Part shown: positions 17,719-26,587 of the stretch, piece after piece | How the letters are laid out: each line of letters starts with the position of its first letter | Position numbering within the stretch: position 1 is the first letter of the stretch | From: Spirosoma foliorum | GTDB taxonomy: Bacteria; Bacteroidota; Bacteroidia; Cytophagales; Spirosomataceae | NCBI RefSeq assembly: GCF_014117325.1 | Contig: NZ_CP059732.1 | Coordinates: 7,257,001 to 7,321,000 of the forward strand | DNA: 64,000 nucleotides | Direction: 5' to 3' | Translations under genes and position numbers: made by a program | Notes under the pieces: generated by a model | Databases searched by the model: none | The model's input: only the letters and a program-made list of their open reading frames with translations | Told to the model about the DNA's origin: nothing

Positions 17719-18549
17719 ATGAATTATACGGAACTCCAACTGCGCCTGTCGCCCGATTATACCGATATCCTCACTGCCGAGCTGGCCGAACTTGGTTTTG
17801 TGTCATTTGTTGAAACTGATGAGGGCTTGAGTGCTTACATTGTTGAGTCGGATTTTGAAGAAAAGGCCGTACAGGAATTGATTGCTAAATACGAGGGTCA
17901 GACCGCAATAGCCTATGAAGTTAGTTCGTTAGAGAAACGAAACTGGAACGCCGAGTGGGAACGCGATTATGAGCCGATAGAAGTTGCCGACCAGGTTCGG
18001 GTCCGGGCGTCCTTCCATGAGTCGGATGCCCGGTTTCGTTACGATATAGTCATTAACCCGAAGATGTCGTTTGGTACAGGCCATCATGAAACCACCGCCA
18101 TGATGCTGGAACAACAGCTTGGCCTTGATTTTGCCGGGAAGTCAGTGCTCGATGTGGGTAGTGGTACCGGCATTCTGGCGATTCTGGCTGAGAAAATGGG
18201 GGCTCAAACGGTACTTGCTTTCGATATTGAGGAATGGGCCGTTGAAAATGCCCGTGAAAATGCGGAGCTAAACGACTGCCCGAAGACTACGGTGTTTCAG
18301 GGGACGATTGCCGATGTTGACCCGACGACCCAATACGATATCGTACTCGCCAACATCAACCGGAATATATTGCTGGCTGAAATTCCCTCCTACACAAACT
18401 TATTGACCAATAACGGGTATCTTATTGTAAGTGGTTTTTACGAAAACGACGCGCCAGATATTGAGCAGAAAGCAGTGGAAGTCGGATTGAGCCTGGCCAA
18501 CCGAGCCACCACAAATCAATGGACATCTTTGTCATTTTATAAACCCTGA
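17719..18549 (+). CDS. prmA: Ribosomal protein L11 methyltransferase
   Basis: The 276-residue enzyme methylates ribosomal protein L11 using S-adenosylmethionine. An N-terminal L11-recognition domain (about 1-100) is followed by a Rossmann methyltransferase core. The core has Met-Ser-Phe-Gly-Thr-Gly-His-His-Glu-Thr-Thr, motif I Val-Leu-Asp-Val-Gly-Ser-Gly-Thr-Gly-Ile-Leu and Leu-Ala-Asn-Ile-Asn-Arg-Asn in place of the usual Ala-Asn-Ile. Length and motifs are normal. It lies 38 bases before the giant secreted protein gene and could share its transcript. Confidence 0.95.
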   Translation: MNYTELQLRLSPDYTDILTAELAELGFVSFVETDEGLSAYIVESDFEEKAVQELIAKYEGQTAIAYEVSSLEKRNWNAEWERDYEPIEVADQVRVRASFHESDARFRYDIVINPKMSFGTGHHETTAMMLEQQLGLDFAGKSVLDVGSGTGILAILAEKMGAQTVLAFDIEEWAVENARENAELNDCPKTTVFQGTIADVDPTTQYDIVLANINRNILLAEIPSYTNLLTNNGYLIVSGFYENDAPDIEQKAVEVGLSLANRATTNQWTSLSFYKP

Positions 18550-18587
18550 TCGCGTTCGGGTAATCGAACGGCAGTCAGTTGCTGGAT

Positions 18588-21500
18588 ATGAATCGTATTT
18601 ATTATAGCCTGATAGTAACCCTGACTACCCTGACCGTTTCGTTCGGTCAGGCAGTTCGGCTTTCCGATAAGCCGGATCAGTTCATGGCCGATGTGCAAAA
18701 ACTAATGGCAACCGGTGGACCAGTTGCTGTACGGGCCGGAACAAACTTACAGGCACTCTGGTCCGAAAACCGACTGTCGGCACAACAACAGGAGCGGGTG
18801 ATGGTATTGAGCCGAAAAATGAATCAGAAGCGGCTTCCAGCAGCTACGCATTTCGCCCCTTTTTATGAATCGCTTTATCTGACAACTCAGCAACAACCCG
18901 CTACGAATGTTGATGGATTGCTGACAATTGCCGAAAAGCTATTCGACGCGAATGACCCCAAAGCATTTGCCCGAAGCCTCGAAACAACCCGGCGATTCAT
19001 GGAGCGGCATGAACTCTATGCCAGCAATTACAACAAACTCTACGCGCTTGGGGGAACATTTCAGCTGCGCTATATTGAAGCCCTGCAACCGGCTAAGCCG
19101 GGAGCTGTTCAGACACCGGCAGATTCAATTGCCGCTGCTAAAGCTGCCGCCGATCGGTCGCGGTTCGATGGATGGGATACCCCCGCTACTGCCGATTCTA
19201 CTCAACCACGTCAATTGGGGGCGCAATACGTTCCGCAGCGTCGGCCAATTCCTTCGGTTTCAGGGCCAGTTATTACGTTGAAAGATGTAACGCTGGCGAT
19301 TGTAGCGAATGGCGATTCGGCAATTTTGGCGAACACGAGTGGCGATATGATGCTTAAAGATGGTATCCTGGTCGGCCAGGGTGGTAAGTTTACCTGGGCC
19401 ACCGCCGGACGGCCTGACATTTTCGTAACGCTAAGCGAGTATTCGCTCACGACCATGAACCCGCGCTTGCAGGCCGATGATGTTACCTTGACCTACGGAC
19501 CTGCCAAGCCAATAAAGGGTGTATTTGAATACGTCAGTAAGAAGAAAGGCGGACCTGTTACCTATCCACGCTTCATGTCGTGGCAGAACGACGTTAAACT
19601 GCCTGACCTTGGTCCAGATATCGACTATCGTGGTGGATTAGCTTTATCGGGCACGCAGATGGTTGGTGCATCGGCCAGCGGACAACCGGCCCAACTAACA
19701 GTTAAGTATAACGGAAAACCAGCCTTCAAAGCAACTAGCCGCCGATTCGATTTCAACATGAGCGACACGACGGCTGTCGATTCAACGCAGGCAGGACTAA
19801 CGCAATCGGGTTTTAATACCACCGAACCGGCAAAACCGGCTACTTCTACAAAAAGCGTGTCGCGCCCAACCATTTCTGCTGCATCAGCCTCATTTATTGG
19901 CTATGTAGATGCCGATTCAATTACGCATCCATCAGTAATGTTGCGGTACGACAAAAAGCAGCGCATCGCCTGGCTTGATCGTGAACAACGTACCGATTTC
20001 GCCCGCGTTCCTTATTCCGATTCGTACCATAAATTTTACATACTGCCCGAAGTTGTTCGTTGGGACTTACCTCGCCGAAAAGTTGACTTCTATCAGGTTG
20101 GAGCGAAACGAGAGGTTCCTGTGCGTTTCGAGTCGTACGATTATTTTCAGCCGCAGCGCTATGCCGATCTGACCGTTGACTATGGATTCCACCCTTTGCA
20201 AATCGTAGCGAATTTCGTCTCGACCAAAAAGCAACAGACCTTCTACGATGACGATATTACCCAGTTTGCTAAAAATGTTAACGCAACATCGTTACGAGGT
20301 TCGTTGAATCGGATGGTGCTGGAAGGCTATATCACGCGAAACCCAACTACCCAAGAGATGCGATTGAGCCGAAAAGGTGCATTGTATGTGTTGGCCTACG
20401 CAAAGAAAAGCGACTACGATAACTTCCAGGTGCAATCGGTCTTTGCCTCAAATGATAGTATCAAGAATGCCAGTATTAATCTTGACGATAAAATTCTGAC
20501 CATTCGGGGAGTTAATCGCTTTACCATATCAGATTCGCTAAAAGTATTTGGCTTCCCATCTGATAAAGTATTAAGGATTGGCAAAGGGCGCGATTTCACG
20601 CTCAACGGCCAGCTTAAGGCGGGAACGCTGCGCTACGCCGGTCGCGACTTAAAGTTTAATTACGATAAGTTCTCGATGAATCTCAATAAGATTGACTCCA
20701 TTACCTTCTCGTCGCAAAAGCTGGCGGCACAGGGGAAAGAGGGCGAAATTGGGGGTGATATCAAATACGAGAATCCAGGAACGGTTTATCTGGCTAGTGC
20801 CGATAACAAATCGGGCCAGGTGGCGGGCAAGAAGACTACTCAACGATTGGTAATGCCCGAAGGGATGACGGTGTATTTTAACCAACCTGTGCGAGGAAAC
20901 ATCACGTACAATCAGAAAGTCTATTTCAAGATTCCAGCCATCGACAACGACAGCATCGGAAAAGGCGATATTTCCTTCATGGGAACTTTCTATTCCGACG
21001 GCATTTTTCCGCCCTTCAAGGCCCAGCTAGTAACTATGCCTGATAATACCCTCGGCTTTGTTCACAAGGCTCCGCCAACGGGTTATCCGGTGTATGCTGG
21101 CAAGAAAGGTACAACACCCTCAACAGTAAAATTCACGGGTGAGGTGGTTATGGACAAGAGCGGGCTTCGTTCTGAAGGTGTGCTAAGTCATATGACGGCC
21201 AGCCTGAACACGACGGGTATTCTATTCATGACCGACTCGCTGCTCGCTTCTGGCGAAAAAGGTGAAATTAAGGAAAGTCTGGTTGGGAAGGCCGGGGGTA
21301 CGGCCGCCTATTTTCCGCAGGTTCAGGTAAACAACTTCAGCCTGAAGTGGTGGCCCAAGGCTGATAGTATGGTCATTACCACCCAGAAAAATAACTTCAA
21401 TCTCTACAACGCAACGACTAATCTGGAAGGTGGACTGGTGTTACGTTCGTCGGGATTGTTCGGGAACGGAACCCTGCGTCGGAAGGACTCGGAGACCGTT

Positions 21501-23642
21501 TCAAACGGCATTAAGTTCAATAAAGAGGGTTTTGTCGCAAGTAATGCTCAGTTTAAGATCATATCGGCAACGGAAACCCCCGGAGCCCAACTCGGTAAAC
21601 CTATTCTACTGGGAAGAGATGTCGATGTGGATTTCAATCAGGTAAAAGGAATTGTTGGCTTAGCGATCAATAATAAGAAGGAAACGATTGGCGATACGGT
21701 GCAGGCTAGTATGGAGTTCCCATTTGCTGCCTATAAAACCAGCATTAACCGGGCTCAGTGGAACGTAAATGCCAAGACTATTGCCATGAAAGGTGATGTA
21801 AAAACATCAACCTTTACTGCTACTGCCGAGGAGCAGGAAGGCCTGACATTCAAGGCGTCGGCGGCTTTGTATGATGTTGAAAAGCGAACCCTGAACATTA
21901 GTGGTGTGCCTTACATTGCCTCAGCCGATGCCCGTATTTTCCCCGACAAGGGTCTGGTGTCGATCCGACGTAATGGTGAAATGCTGGCACTGAAAAATGC
22001 CAAACTCGAATTAGACACAATCAGTCTATTTCACCGACTTAAAAACGGGAATATCCAAATTCTTTCCCGGACTCGTTTTGCGGGCGATGCCACGTACCAG
22101 TTTGCTACGGCAAAAGGCGATACGGCGAGTATCAAAATGGGTAGTTTTGAGTTGAAAGAAGCCCCTGCCGTGGCGTCTGCTTCGTTAACCGCCGATGCCA
22201 AGAAAGCCCCCAAGGGTCGCCGTTCGGCGGCTGCTAAGCCAGTAACCACCTATTTCACGGTGGCTCGGGCCGAAGTAGATGAAGACGATAATCTGCAACT
22301 GGCACCAAAAATGTTGTTTAAGGGCACCATTGCCATGCAGGCCCCTTCGCGCGATCTGGCCATGGATGGATTTATTAAGCCAGCGTTGAAAAAACGGCAG
22401 GATCTGATTGGCGGCTGGATTCCGTTCAAAGAAAAAGTTGCTGAACGACTCGAAATTAAAGTCGATAAAAACCTAAAGAATGAAGGAGCCCAGCAACTGG
22501 TAGCCGGAATTCATTTCCGGGCGGATGGCTCTGGTTTGTACCCAACCTTCCTGTCGCCCAAAGAGGATTTGAGAGATACGGATCTCTTTTCGGCCTCGGG
22601 GATCATGCGGTACGATGAAAAGGATAAAGTATATCGAATAGCGTCGAAAGGCAACGAACCGACAACCAGTCAATCGGAAGCCGCAACGCCTACAACCGAC
22701 AGTACAAAAACCGATGGTGCCAAACCTGACAGCACAGCTTTTGTTGCTGCGGTAGAAGATGAGGTTGAAAACGCGTTTACGTTCAACGATGCGCGCGGGG
22801 TTATGACTTTCAAAGGCAAACTGAATCTTCTGAATGCCGCTCCGCACGAATACCTGTTATCGGCTGGCTCTGCCCGTATTAATATTGATAGTAGCCTGTA
22901 TCGATTTAATACGCTACTAGCTTTTGCCTTCCCGGTTCCTGATCCAATTAATGGCCTTATCTCCGATAAACTCGTTAAGGCAAATCAGGAGGAGAAAAAT
23001 GACGAAGCGGCTGATGACGACCTGAATCGCCTTTCGGATAAGTTGCTGCCGTTGATTGGCTTACAGGCGGTGGAGACCTATCGTATAAAAGCCCAGAACC
23101 AACACGTACCACTCAGCCAGGCATCGCCCAAGTTGAATGCAATGCTTGTGTTGGCCAATGCGAACTTACGTTGGTCTACGAAGTATAATGCCTTTTACAG
23201 CACTGGCCGACTTGGCGTGTCGAACATGATGGCGACAGATATTAACGCTCAGATGGACGGCTTTGTCGAAATCAGGAAAACAGCGAACGGTGATGAAACG
23301 AGTATCTATCTGGAGTCGTCGCCCGAGGTATGGGTGTTTTATGATTATAAACCAGGCAATTCGCCAACGGCTTTGGGCCAATTGGCTATCATTACGTCAG
23401 AACAGGATATTAATGATCGCTTGATCGCAGGCTCTAAAAACTCCGCCAAAGCTACCCTCGAAGTAGTGCCCGCCACAGTCGATGAAAAAACGCTCTTCGT
23501 CGATCGTTACCTCGATCAGTACAAAACCAAAGCCAAACCTGCTCCAAAACCGAAACTACAGCCGGGTCAGAAGGTCGTAAAAGAAGAGAAGAAGAAAGAG
23601 GAAAAGAAAAAAGACAAAGAATCGGAGAAAGAAGGATTTTAG
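18588..23642 (+). CDS. Giant secreted protein of unknown function
   Basis: Starting at the ATG at 18588 (a TTG three codons earlier is also in frame) the product has about 1684 residues, with a signal peptide ending near Ser-Phe-Gly-Gln. The body is almost entirely predicted beta-rich, with many short Asp-Gly and Asn-Gly turns and repeated Phe-Thr-Gly/Ala-Asp-Ser-Ile type segments. An Asp/Thr/Ser-rich linker occurs around residue 1375, and the last 30 residues are an extreme Lys/Glu tail. I recognise no catalytic domain. It may be a long envelope-spanning or surface scaffold. Similar-sized unknown proteins are common in Cytophagales. Confidence 0.9.
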   Translation: MNRIYYSLIVTLTTLTVSFGQAVRLSDKPDQFMADVQKLMATGGPVAVRAGTNLQALWSENRLSAQQQERVMVLSRKMNQKRLPAATHFAPFYESLYLTTQQQPATNVDGLLTIAEKLFDANDPKAFARSLETTRRFMERHELYASNYNKLYALGGTFQLRYIEALQPAKPGAVQTPADSIAAAKAAADRSRFDGWDTPATADSTQPRQLGAQYVPQRRPIPSVSGPVITLKDVTLAIVANGDSAILANTSGDMMLKDGILVGQGGKFTWATAGRPDIFVTLSEYSLTTMNPRLQADDVTLTYGPAKPIKGVFEYVSKKKGGPVTYPRFMSWQNDVKLPDLGPDIDYRGGLALSGTQMVGASASGQPAQLTVKYNGKPAFKATSRRFDFNMSDTTAVDSTQAGLTQSGFNTTEPAKPATSTKSVSRPTISAASASFIGYVDADSITHPSVMLRYDKKQRIAWLDREQRTDFARVPYSDSYHKFYILPEVVRWDLPRRKVDFYQVGAKREVPVRFESYDYFQPQRYADLTVDYGFHPLQIVANFVSTKKQQTFYDDDITQFAKNVNATSLRGSLNRMVLEGYITRNPTTQEMRLSRKGALYVLAYAKKSDYDNFQVQSVFASNDSIKNASINLDDKILTIRGVNRFTISDSLKVFGFPSDKVLRIGKGRDFTLNGQLKAGTLRYAGRDLKFNYDKFSMNLNKIDSITFSSQKLAAQGKEGEIGGDIKYENPGTVYLASADNKSGQVAGKKTTQRLVMPEGMTVYFNQPVRGNITYNQKVYFKIPAIDNDSIGKGDISFMGTFYSDGIFPPFKAQLVTMPDNTLGFVHKAPPTGYPVYAGKKGTTPSTVKFTGEVVMDKSGLRSEGVLSHMTASLNTTGILFMTDSLLASGEKGEIKESLVGKAGGTAAYFPQVQVNNFSLKWWPKADSMVITTQKNNFNLYNATTNLEGGLVLRSSGLFGNGTLRRKDSETVSNGIKFNKEGFVASNAQFKIISATETPGAQLGKPILLGRDVDVDFNQVKGIVGLAINNKKETIGDTVQASMEFPFAAYKTSINRAQWNVNAKTIAMKGDVKTSTFTATAEEQEGLTFKASAALYDVEKRTLNISGVPYIASADARIFPDKGLVSIRRNGEMLALKNAKLELDTISLFHRLKNGNIQILSRTRFAGDATYQFATAKGDTASIKMGSFELKEAPAVASASLTADAKKAPKGRRSAAAKPVTTYFTVARAEVDEDDNLQLAPKMLFKGTIAMQAPSRDLAMDGFIKPALKKRQDLIGGWIPFKEKVAERLEIKVDKNLKNEGAQQLVAGIHFRADGSGLYPTFLSPKEDLRDTDLFSASGIMRYDEKDKVYRIASKGNEPTTSQSEAATPTTDSTKTDGAKPDSTAFVAAVEDEVENAFTFNDARGVMTFKGKLNLLNAAPHEYLLSAGSARINIDSSLYRFNTLLAFAFPVPDPINGLISDKLVKANQEEKNDEAADDDLNRLSDKLLPLIGLQAVETYRIKAQNQHVPLSQASPKLNAMLVLANANLRWSTKYNAFYSTGRLGVSNMMATDINAQMDGFVEIRKTANGDETSIYLESSPEVWVFYDYKPGNSPTALGQLAIITSEQDINDRLIAGSKNSAKATLEVVPATVDEKTLFVDRYLDQYKTKAKPAPKPKLQPGQKVVKEEKKKEEKKKDKESEKEGF

Positions 23643-23645
23643 CGT

Positions 23646-23728
23646 TTTTTGTCATTCCGACGAAGGAGGAATCCCAAGCTTGATTAATACGAAACTTGAG
23701 ATTCCTCCTGACGTCGGAATGACAAAAA
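23646..23728. repeat. Palindromic repeat, family B copy 1
   Basis: Outer arms (TTTTTGTCATTCCGACG and its complement) flank a variable centre with AAGCTTG. The inner arms differ slightly (GAAGG against GTCAGG). It lies between the giant protein gene and the CPBP gene. An ATG inside it at 23719 is in frame with the CPBP gene. Confidence 0.85.
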
Positions 23729-23730
23729 AT

Positions 23731-24666
23731 ATGAAAGTCCTCTGGCAAGACCTACGCAACCACCTTCGAATAGACTTTCGGCCTGATCTTTATTTGGCCA
23801 CTGCTGTCTGGGCTTCATTGCTTCTCGCAGCTAATTTCTATTTTGATATAGAAGACGCTTACATCGACTCGTTTCAGGGCAAACCAATCTGGCCGGTTCT
23901 CTATTTCTGTCTATACGCAACGGCCTACTATGTCAGCGTCTGGCTGTGGACGCATTTCCATCATCGACCTGATATTTGGCGAAGCCGGGATTTCTGGCTT
24001 CGTAGCGGGGTTGCGCTGATTTCCTATTCGATTTATGCTGGTTTTTACGCACACAGCGAGTGGAGCCGGAAACTGTTTGATGGACAGATTTATGTGTTTG
24101 CGTATTACTGTCTGCACAACCTGCAATCAGTCTTGACAATTGTTTTGCCCCTATTTCTTTTCTATAAGTTCGTCGATCCATACGCAAGCAGTTTCTATGG
24201 AATGGCTCCGAAACGAAAGGGCCTGGCACTCTATGCAGCTATGCTGGCACTGATGATTCCGCTGATTACGCTGGCGTCGTTTCAGCCGGATTTTCTGCAA
24301 TCGTACCCAACCTATCATGATACCAACGCGAATGAGTTTTTCGGCGTACCTGAGTGGGTAACGGCGCTGGTCTATGAACTCTGTTATGGCTGGGATTTTG
24401 TGCCGACTGAACTCCTTTTTCGGGGATTCCTCGTGATTGGTATGAGTCGAGTATTAGGGCATGGAGCCGTGTTGCCGATGGTTGTCTGGTATTGTGCTAT
24501 CCACTTTGGTCGGCCACTAGGAGAGGCTGTTTCTTCGTTATTCGGCGGGTACTTACTTGGCGTTTTGGCGCTAAGCACCCGAAGTATCTGGGGTGGATTA
24601 CTTATTCACATCGGCATCGCCTGGGGCATGGAAATTGCCGCTTTCCTACAAAAAGCGACTCATTAA
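23731..24666 (+). CDS. CPBP-type membrane protein, divergent motif
   Basis: The chosen start gives 311 residues. The frame can be read further back (to 23680), but only through a family B repeat. The protein has about eight membrane spans. The CPBP (Abi/Rce1-like) hallmark appears as Thr-Glu-Leu-Leu-Phe-Arg-Gly, where the first Glu of the usual Glu-Glu-x-x-x-Arg is Thr. A later Cys-Ala-Ile-His-Phe-Gly and Leu-Ile-His-Ile-Gly correspond to the His motifs. The family includes intramembrane glutamic proteases and non-catalytic relatives. Activity is uncertain because of the missing Glu. Confidence 0.75.
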   Translation: MKVLWQDLRNHLRIDFRPDLYLATAVWASLLLAANFYFDIEDAYIDSFQGKPIWPVLYFCLYATAYYVSVWLWTHFHHRPDIWRSRDFWLRSGVALISYSIYAGFYAHSEWSRKLFDGQIYVFAYYCLHNLQSVLTIVLPLFLFYKFVDPYASSFYGMAPKRKGLALYAAMLALMIPLITLASFQPDFLQSYPTYHDTNANEFFGVPEWVTALVYELCYGWDFVPTELLFRGFLVIGMSRVLGHGAVLPMVVWYCAIHFGRPLGEAVSSLFGGYLLGVLALSTRSIWGGLLIHIGIAWGMEIAAFLQKATH

Positions 24667-24726
24667 GTCTGTAAAAAAACTCTGCGTTCTTTGCGCTTAT
24701 CATTGCGCCCTTTGCGTTTTAAAAAG
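24667..24726. repeat. CTCTGCGTTCTTTGCG-type intergenic sequence
   Basis: This 60-base gap holds two direct copies of a TTTGCG-ending word, a sequence style often repeated between Bacteroidota genes. It is not a clear palindrome here. It supplies spurious upstream codons to the GMC oxidoreductase frame. Confidence 0.45.
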
Positions 24727-26442
24727 ATGAACAATATATCTATTCCGCCCGGTAAGAAATTCGATGCCATTGTTGTTGGCTCAGGCATTAGCGGAGGGTG
24801 GTCGGCTAAGGAACTTTGTGAAAAAGGGCTCAACGTACTGCTTCTCGAACGAGGACGGATGGTTGAGCATGTCAAAGATTACCATACGGCTACCATGAAT
24901 CCGTGGGATTTCCCGCACCATAATCAGGCCATGCCGCTTGACTTACTGAAAAAGTACCCAGTCCAAAACCGAACAGGGTTCTCGATTACCGAAGCGACGC
25001 ACCAGTACTTTGTCAATGACCTGGAAAATCCCTACGTCGAAGAAAAGCCGTTTGACTGGATTCGCGGCTATCAGGTAGGGGGGAAGTCGTTGATGTGGGG
25101 GCGCTATTCGTTTCGATTCTCTGATCTTGATTTTGAAGCGAATGCCAAAGAAGGCATTGCCACCGACTGGCCCATCAGGTATAAAGACATCGCGCCCTGG
25201 TACGACTACGTCGAGAAATTTGCCGGAATTGCCGGGAATCGCGATGGATTGCCACACCTGCCCGATGGTCAATTTCAACCTGCCATGCCTGACAACTGCA
25301 TGGAGGCCCATCTTCGAAAAACGGTAAATGAAAAATTCCCTGATCGGAAGGTGATTTCGGCACGGGCGGCTCATTTGACGGCACCGACGCAGGAGCAGAT
25401 GAATCTGGGACGGGCCAAGTGTCAATACCGAAACTTGTGTATGCGCGGCTGTCCGTATGGTGCGTATTTCAGTACGCAATCGGCCACTTTACCCGCTGCT
25501 CGCCGAACCAAACGGCTGACCGTTCGGCCGCATTCCATTGTCAATTCAATTATCTATGATGAAAAGACGGGTCGGGCGACAGGGGTTCGGGTCATTGATG
25601 AGCAAACCCACCAATGGCATGAGTTTCAGGCCAGTATTATTTTTCTGAATGCGTCGGCGCTGGGTTCTACGTATATTTTGATGAATTCCAAGTCGAAGCG
25701 CTTTCCGAATGGTATGGACGATAGTGGGCAACTGGGCCGCAATCTGATGGATCACCATTTCCATGTGGGTGCCCACGCCGATTATGACCACGATTTAGAT
25801 AAATACTACTACGGTCGGCACCCGGCAGGACTCTACATTCCGCGCTTCCGAAATCTACCGAATCAGGAGAAACAGGCTTTCAAACGAGGCTACGGCTTTG
25901 AGGTATACACAAACCGTGAGAACTGGGATCATGCCTACCATGAAGAAGGTTTTGGCGCTGATTTTAAGGAAAAAGCGACGCAATTTGGCACCTGGAAAAT
26001 TACCCTCGATGCCTTCGGCGAATGTATGCCTTACGAAGATAATCGGGTTTATCTGACCGATGAAATCAAGGATAAATGGGGCCAGCCCGTCCTGAAAATG
26101 GACGTTCATTATCGGGAAAACGAAACTCTCATGCGGAAGGATGCTCATGATCAGGCCATTCAAATGCTGGAAAAATCGGGGTTCTCGAACATAAAAGGTT
26201 TCGACAGTCAGGCGCATCCGGGTCTAAGCATTCATGAAATGGGCACGGCTCGCATGGGAACCAGCCCGAAGAACTCAGTCTTTAACAAATTCAATCAGCA
26301 CCACGTTGTCAAAAACGTATTCTGTACGGATGGGGCTGCCATGACCTCGTCGCCTTGTCAGAATCCATCGTTAACCTATATGGCGCTCTCCGCCCGAGCG
26401 GCAGACTATGCGGCAAAAGAGTTGAAACGGGGGGATTTATAA
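24727..26442 (+). CDS. GMC-family FAD oxidoreductase
   Basis: Starting at the ATG at 24727 the enzyme has 571 residues. The ADP-binding fold is near residue 15 (Val-Val-Gly-Ser-Gly-Ile-Ser-Gly), followed by Gln-Val-Gly-Gly-Lys-Ser-Leu-Met-Trp-Gly. A Cys-rich segment (Leu-Cys-Met-Arg-Gly-Cys-Pro-Tyr-Gly-Ala) lies in the middle. The C-terminal catalytic region has Ile-His-Glu-Met-Gly-Thr-Ala-Arg-Met-Gly and Cys-Gln-Asn-Pro-Ser-Leu. This resembles the large subunit of sugar or gluconate dehydrogenases that oxidise alcohol groups of sugars. The usual small partner subunit (gluconate 2-dehydrogenase subunit 3) is not adjacent. The gene converges on the PUL. Confidence 0.9.
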   Translation: MNNISIPPGKKFDAIVVGSGISGGWSAKELCEKGLNVLLLERGRMVEHVKDYHTATMNPWDFPHHNQAMPLDLLKKYPVQNRTGFSITEATHQYFVNDLENPYVEEKPFDWIRGYQVGGKSLMWGRYSFRFSDLDFEANAKEGIATDWPIRYKDIAPWYDYVEKFAGIAGNRDGLPHLPDGQFQPAMPDNCMEAHLRKTVNEKFPDRKVISARAAHLTAPTQEQMNLGRAKCQYRNLCMRGCPYGAYFSTQSATLPAARRTKRLTVRPHSIVNSIIYDEKTGRATGVRVIDEQTHQWHEFQASIIFLNASALGSTYILMNSKSKRFPNGMDDSGQLGRNLMDHHFHVGAHADYDHDLDKYYYGRHPAGLYIPRFRNLPNQEKQAFKRGYGFEVYTNRENWDHAYHEEGFGADFKEKATQFGTWKITLDAFGECMPYEDNRVYLTDEIKDKWGQPVLKMDVHYRENETLMRKDAHDQAIQMLEKSGFSNIKGFDSQAHPGLSIHEMGTARMGTSPKNSVFNKFNQHHVVKNVFCTDGAAMTSSPCQNPSLTYMALSARAADYAAKELKRGDL

Positions 26443-26459
26443 CTTATTTGATCGTGTTT

Positions 26460-26549
26460 TTTTGTCATTCTGACGAAGGAAGAATCTTCACGTTTACTTG
26501 TTTGAGAGTGGAGATACGTTAAGATTCTTCCTTCGTCAGAATGACAAAA
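26460..26549. repeat. Palindromic repeat, family B copy 2
   Basis: Perfect 29-base arms at 26460-26488 and 26521-26549 lie between the convergent GMC and FAD oxidoreductase genes. The position fits a terminator for both. Confidence 0.88.
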
Positions 26550-26587
26550 GCTCTTTGATTAACTATTTTCAAAAGTGTAAACTAGCT

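Noticed and set aside
23680..23730. Earlier start for the CPBP-type gene
   Set aside because: The first 17 codons lie in palindrome family B copy 1 and are not protein-like.
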